A stretch of 7,796 nucleotides of DNA. It comes from an uncultured Clostridia bacterium. GTDB taxonomy: Bacteria; Bacillota; Clostridia; Oscillospirales; CAG-272. Positions 5,237 through 7,796 of the stretch are shown piece after piece. The notes beneath the pieces are model-generated. The model was given only the letters and a program-made list of their open reading frames with translations. It had not been told where the DNA came from and made no database searches. The translations under genes and the position numbers were made by a program. Each line of letters opens with the position of its first letter. The first letter of the stretch is position 1. The stretch is taken from the NCBI GenBank assembly GCA_904501765.1, contig CAJGCM010000103.1, forward strand, positions 1 to 7,796. Reading direction: 5' to 3'.

Positions 5237-6070
5237 ATGGCTATGAGATACAGGGAACAGATATATGATTATGGAAATTACAGGGAAGTAAAAATGTTCC
5301 CTGTATTCTCACGCCCGAAGTCAAGCCATAGGAAGCCGAAGCACAAGCCGACCCGCAAGGTGCAGGAGCGCTTGAATCAGGTCAATGCTGTGAGATCACT
5401 TGCAAGACTCATAGCCGCTAATTTTACAAGCAATGATGTCAAAGGTGAGTTTACATTCTCACAGGCGAACTATCCCAAGAGCATCGAGCAGGCAAAGCGA
5501 GACATAGCTAACTTTTTCCGCAGGGTCAAGAGAGCAAGGGAAAAGGCAGGCATTACCGAAGAACTGAAGTACATATATGCTTTCGGGCAGGGAAGCACAG
5601 GAAACCGCATTCACTTTCATGTTATCATGTCGGGCGGTCTGTCTATCCAGCAGCTCGCAAAGATCTGGGGCAAGGGCTATGTAGACAAGGTCGCTCCATT
5701 GATGTTTGACGAGCAAGGTGTAACAGGCATTGCAAAGTATTTCGCTCAGCAGCAGTCAAAGATCGTTGACGAGTACGAAGACGAGCCTATGCTCGTTCCG
5801 GATCTCAAACCCAAGACTAAGCGCTGGGTATCTTCTCACAACTGCGTTAAGCCCGAGCCAAAGAACTACGACTATAAGCTCACCAAGAGAGACGTGAGCT
5901 ACTATGCGCAGAACTCCGAGGACCTGCGCATATTTGAGAAACGATATCCCGAATACTTCTGCTCGGAGTGCAAGCCGTTCTGGAACGACGAGACCGGTGC
6001 GTACTACCTGCAAGTGTTCTTGTATAGAAAAGATTTCAAACCCGACATTTTTTCAGCCTCATATCAGTGA
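5237..6070 (+). CDS. rep: Rolling-circle-type replication initiator (HUH endonuclease Rep)
   Basis: This is a 277-residue protein from ATG 5237; a GTG at 5228 would add three residues and an ATG at 5243 would remove two. Numbering from the GTG, a beta-strand motif (GEFTFSQANYP, 73-83) matches Rep motif 1. IHFHVIMSGG (128-137) is the HUH metal-binding motif (H129, H131). GIAKYFAQQ (167-175) is motif 3, with Y171 the candidate nucleophile and K170 next to it. HUH Reps nick one strand at the origin and stay bound through the Tyr. The closest memory match is a Rep family (REP_ORF2-G2P type) found in tailed prophages of gut Clostridia. The C-terminal part (WVSSHNCVKPEPKNYDY onward) is conserved in that family. 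It has its own promoter, so its regulation may be independent of the genes before it. Confidence 0.85.
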   Translation: MAMRYREQIYDYGNYREVKMFPVFSRPKSSHRKPKHKPTRKVQERLNQVNAVRSLARLIAANFTSNDVKGEFTFSQANYPKSIEQAKRDIANFFRRVKRAREKAGITEELKYIYAFGQGSTGNRIHFHVIMSGGLSIQQLAKIWGKGYVDKVAPLMFDEQGVTGIAKYFAQQQSKIVDEYEDEPMLVPDLKPKTKRWVSSHNCVKPEPKNYDYKLTKRDVSYYAQNSEDLRIFEKRYPEYFCSECKPFWNDETGAYYLQVFLYRKDFKPDIFSASYQ

Positions 6071-6073
6071 GGC
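6056..6073 (+). terminator. Weak hairpin at the end of rep
   Basis: GCCTCA (6056-6061) and TGAGGC (6068-6073) can form a 6-bp stem with a 6-base loop that includes the rep stop. It is followed by GTTTTG, only a short T tract. It may slow or partly stop transcription between rep and the next gene, but full termination is doubtful since the next start is only about 30 bases on. Confidence 0.25.
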
Positions 6074-6103
6074 GTTTTGAGTGTGCCAAAAAGGAGGTAA
6101 ACA

Positions 6104-6391
6104 ATGACAACCAAGCGACTGAAAAGCTATCGGTACCTTGCATCATCGCTCGAAGTCTGTAAGGACGACAAGCGGCGGAAGCAGCTGAGCAAGGAAATGA
6201 GCGAAATAACTAACTGGATACATAGTCTTGATGATCCTCTTGCTGTGAGAGTATTTGAAGAGCGTTATTTGTCTATGCTTAATGACCGTGATATCAGGGT
6301 TTGCCCGTGGAATAAGGTCGCTCGTAAGCTTCATTATTCGGAGAGCAGAGTCAAGCACATTCACAGTATTGTTATAAATGCGCAAAGATAG
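6104..6391 (+). CDS. DUF1492/sigma-region-4-like phage transcriptional regulator
   Basis: The start at ATG 6104 follows a near-perfect Shine-Dalgarno sequence (AAGGAGG, about 6091-6097). The 95-residue protein has an N-terminal helical region (1-45), then a block WIHSLDDPLAVRVFEERYL (about 38-56), and a helix-turn-helix (WNKVARKLHYSESRVKHIHSIVI, about 69-91). This layout fits small phage regulators of the DUF1492/ArpU/RinA kind, which resemble sigma-70 region 4 and commonly sit just before the terminase genes. In studied phages, related proteins activate late transcription. Here the target would most simply be the 127-base gap that follows, but that is inference. High expression is suggested by the strong ribosome binding site. 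Length is typical of the family, with no truncation. Confidence 0.75.
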   Translation: MTTKRLKSYRYLASSLEVCKDDKRRKQLSKEMSEITNWIHSLDDPLAVRVFEERYLSMLNDRDIRVCPWNKVARKLHYSESRVKHIHSIVINAQR

Positions 6392-6421
6392 CACGCTGTA
6401 GCACTTTTTTTCTGTTATATT
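6389..6421 (+). promoter_or_regulatory. Candidate late promoter with extended -10 and tandem TAGCAC repeat
   Basis: TGTTATATT at 6413-6421 fits an extended -10 element (TGnTATATT). A recognisable -35 box is lacking. Instead TAGCAC occurs twice, at 6389-6394 and 6399-6404, exactly 10 bases apart and just where an activator would touch the polymerase. A T-tract (6405-6411) separates the two. Such a promoter would start near 6428 and serve the packaging genes. It is a candidate only. Confidence 0.35.
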
Positions 6422-6464
6422 TTAAGCAAGAGCAGAAAAAACTAATACGAAAATTCAAAAACAG

Positions 6465-6500
6465 GTCGGTTCTGCTCAAGTCAGCAGTGCCGACTTTTTT
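6465..6500 (+). terminator. Strong intrinsic terminator before the packaging genes
   Basis: GTCGGTTCTGCT (6465-6476) pairs with AGCAGTGCCGAC (6483-6494) around a CAAGTC loop: a 12-position stem with one T-T mismatch and one G-U pair, directly followed by six T (6495-6500). This is a textbook Rho-independent terminator for the transcript from rep and the DUF1492-like gene. It lies right before the ribosome binding site of the next gene, so that gene needs readthrough or antitermination unless a promoter lies inside the leader downstream, for which there is no room. Confidence 0.8.
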
Positions 6501-6518
6501 ATGTCGGAGGTGAGCAGC

Positions 6519-6986
6519 TTGAACGGAAAGAAGCGTGGGCGGAAATCGCTTTACGAGAAAAAGATACTTCTTAATAAAAAAAATATCAAAAGTATGTTCG
6601 AGCAGGGCGCAACCGAAAGACAGGTCATAAAATGGCTTGGTATTTCAGCTGATACATTCTACCGCTGGAAAAAACAATATTCTGAATTATCGGACATATG
6701 TAAAGAGGGCAAGCAGGAACTTATCTCAAAGCTGAGGGGAAAGCTTGTTGAAAGAGCTCTCGGTGGTTCATACACAGAGGAACGAACCACCACCAAGATA
6801 GTTGACGGTAAAGAACAGAAAGAAACGATCAAGATCACAAAGATGGTCCTTCCAGATGTCGCAGCCTTGAACCTATGTCTGAAGAACTACGACAAGGAGA
6901 ACTGGGCGAACGATCCTCAGATGCTCGACATCAAGAAGGAAGAGAACGAGATCCGACGCAAGAAAGCCGAGGCTGATGACTGGTGA
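6519..6986 (+). CDS. Phage terminase small subunit-like DNA-binding protein (TTG start)
   Basis: This is a 155-residue protein if started at TTG 6519, which has a superb Shine-Dalgarno sequence (GGAGGTGA, 6506-6513) 5 bases upstream. An ATG at 6501 is in frame but directly follows the terminator T-run and would put the Shine-Dalgarno inside the gene. The N-terminus has a basic KKRGRKSLYEKK stretch, then a helix-turn-helix (EQGATERQVIKWLGISADTF, then YRWKK). The C-terminal part has LVERALGGSYTE, LPDVAALNLCLKNYDKENW and a WANDPQMLDI segment. That layout is what I recall of phage proteins annotated as small terminase or packaging subunits in Firmicutes. Small terminases recognise the packaging start site on DNA and recruit the large subunit. 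The gene ends in a GTGA overlap with the next. Confidence 0.75.
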   Translation: MNGKKRGRKSLYEKKILLNKKNIKSMFEQGATERQVIKWLGISADTFYRWKKQYSELSDICKEGKQELISKLRGKLVERALGGSYTEERTTTKIVDGKEQKETIKITKMVLPDVAALNLCLKNYDKENWANDPQMLDIKKEENEIRRKKAEADDW

Positions 6987-7687
6987 CCAAACGAGAAGCA
7001 TTTTATAAGTCAGACCTATGGGAAGGATTCCGGCTGTCACTGATTGAGCATCGGAAAACGCCTGACGGGTATATTTACTGCGAGCACTGCGGCAAGCCGA
7101 TACTCAAAGACTATGACCTCATTGCTCACCATAAGATCGAGCTGACTGAGGCTAATGTCGATGATGTAAATATAGCGCTGAACCCTGATAACATTCAGCT
7201 CATTCACTTTAAGTGCCATAACAAGCATCACCATCGTTTCGGGTACCAAGGACAGAGAATGCCGCAGAAAGTATTCATCGTCTACGGTCCGCCTTGTGCA
7301 GGTAAAACCACATGGGTCAAAGACGTATCAACGTCCGAAGATCTGATCGTTGATATAGACAGACTATATGCAGCTGTCCGCTGTGAGAGCTGTGACAGCT
7401 ACGAAAAGCCGAATGCAGTTAAGAACAATGTCTTTGCCATTCGTGACACGCTTCTCGATAACATCAAGACAAGGTACGGACGTTGGCAGAACGCTTATGT
7501 CATCGGTGGATTTCCGTTCGCCTTAGATCGTGAGCGAATGGAAGCAAGGCTGAATGCCTCGTCGATCTTCATAAACACACCGAAAGAGATCTGTCTTGAA
7601 CGTGCAAAGCTTCGCCCGAGTGAGTGGGAGCGTTACGTTCTCGACTGGTTTTCTAAATATATCCCCCCCGGTCAAGTAACCACTTAG
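6983..7687 (+). CDS. HNH endonuclease fused to P-loop kinase-like domain
   Basis: The protein has 234 residues and starts with GTG 6983, coupled by a GTGA overlap. Residues 1-90 are an HNH nuclease: C33/C36 (CEHC) and C78 with the HNKHHH cluster hold zinc, H49-H50 (AHHK) supplies the catalytic histidine, and N70 lies in DNIQLIH. Residues 96-220 are a P-loop domain: Walker A GPPCAGKTT (102-110), a Walker-B-like VDID (123-126), and an Arg-rich lid region (GGFPFALDRERM). This kinase-like half resembles small AAA/nucleoside-kinase-type phage proteins. HNH proteins beside terminase genes help the terminase cut at cos sites in HK97-type phages; what the ATP domain adds is unknown. I recall such fusions from Clostridia prophages, so the fusion itself is probably not an assembly error. 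The C-terminus runs into a C7 tract (IPPG). Confidence 0.85.
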   Translation: MTKREAFYKSDLWEGFRLSLIEHRKTPDGYIYCEHCGKPILKDYDLIAHHKIELTEANVDDVNIALNPDNIQLIHFKCHNKHHHRFGYQGQRMPQKVFIVYGPPCAGKTTWVKDVSTSEDLIVDIDRLYAAVRCESCDSYEKPNAVKNNVFAIRDTLLDNIKTRYGRWQNAYVIGGFPFALDRERMEARLNASSIFINTPKEICLERAKLRPSEWERYVLDWFSKYIPPGQVTT

Positions 7688-7731
7688 GCTTCTTGGGGAC
7701 TGTGGTGGGGTACTGAATTCTGCGTGCAAAG

Positions 7732-7756
7732 GATTTTTCAAGTTTTTGAAAAAATC
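7732..7756. repeat. AT-rich hairpin with bulged A
   Basis: GATTTTTCAA (7732-7741) pairs with TTGAAAAAATC (7746-7756) around a GTTT loop, leaving one A bulged. There is no T-run after it, so it is unlikely to be a + strand terminator. It may be a protein-binding element near the packaging site. Confidence 0.5.
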
Positions 7757-7771
7757 TGAGCCGAAAAAATC
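7748..7771. repeat. Direct repeat GAAAAAATC x2
   Basis: GAAAAAATC occurs at 7748-7756 and 7763-7771, a 15-base period, and its near complement GATTTTTC occurs at 7732-7739. Short spaced repeats of this kind next to terminase genes are candidate terminase-binding sites; A-rich sequence can also produce them by chance. Confidence 0.45.
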
Positions 7772-7790
7772 GAAAGGAAGGCGATCCTGC

Positions 7791-7796
7791 ATGACG
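7791..7796 (+). CDS. Start of next gene (first two codons only)
   Basis: ATG ACG at the very end of the window follows AAGGAAGG (7774-7781) at 9 bases, a good ribosome binding site. Only M-T is visible. From position, a terminase or other packaging subunit is expected, but nothing in the sequence shows it. Confidence 0.5.

Larger units (their letters stand above)
7663..7790. other. Candidate cos/packaging region between HNH gene and next gene
   Basis: A C7-GGTC tract (7663-7673) lies in the last codons of the HNH gene and is followed by a 103-base gap. That gap holds an AT-rich hairpin and GAAAAAATC direct repeats. An HNH gene followed by a C-rich stretch and repeats is a common surrounding for cohesive-end sites in Firmicutes phages, but no cut position can be given from sequence alone. 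No gene is seen in the gap. Confidence 0.3.

Noticed and set aside
6389..6404. tRNA or small RNA in the gap after the DUF1492-like gene
   Set aside because: No cloverleaf or conserved tRNA elements can be drawn; the gap is explained by leader and terminator signals.

Overview
The window looks like part of a tailed-phage (prophage) genome from a low-to-mid GC Gram-positive host. A gut or rumen Clostridia/Ruminococcus-like host is my inference from strong AGGAGG-type ribosome binding sites, codon use, and the resemblance of several proteins to families I know from such prophages. All genes I support lie on the + strand and most overlap or abut. I see no tRNA, rRNA, CRISPR array or insertion sequence.

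Region 1 (1-5118) is one long run of small, tightly packed genes, probably a single early/middle transcript. It opens with the coiled-coil C-terminus of a DUF3102-like protein. About a dozen small accessory genes follow: several Cys-rich or zinc-ribbon proteins, two small membrane proteins, a MazG-like NTP pyrophosphohydrolase, and a protein with a duplicated zinc ribbon. Three very short genes fit the spacing and the ribosome binding sites: 38 aa at 522-638, 49 aa at 2020-2169 and 46 aa at 4611-4751.

Region 2 (5119-6391) begins with a 118-base non-coding gap holding a good promoter (TTGAGT-17-TATAAT) and a GC-rich 8-bp hairpin. It leads into a replication initiator with an HUH (HFH) motif, i.e. 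a rolling-circle-type Rep inside a tailed-phage module. Next comes a DUF1492/sigma-region-4-like regulator behind a near-perfect Shine-Dalgarno sequence.

Region 3 (6392-7796) is the switch into DNA packaging. A 127-base leader carries a possible extended -10 promoter, a strong intrinsic terminator, and two sets of alternative base pairings that compete with the terminator stem. This looks like an attenuator in front of the packaging genes. The small terminase-like DNA-binding protein follows (TTG start), translationally coupled to an HNH endonuclease fused to a P-loop kinase-like domain. After it lies a 103-base gap with a C7 tract, an AT-rich hairpin and GAAAAAATC repeats, a plausible cos/packaging region, and then the first two codons of the next gene.

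Working model: early genes are read through from the left. The internal promoter drives rep and the DUF1492-like regulator. That regulator then may act at the leader in 6392-6518 to turn on packaging. The last step is inference only.
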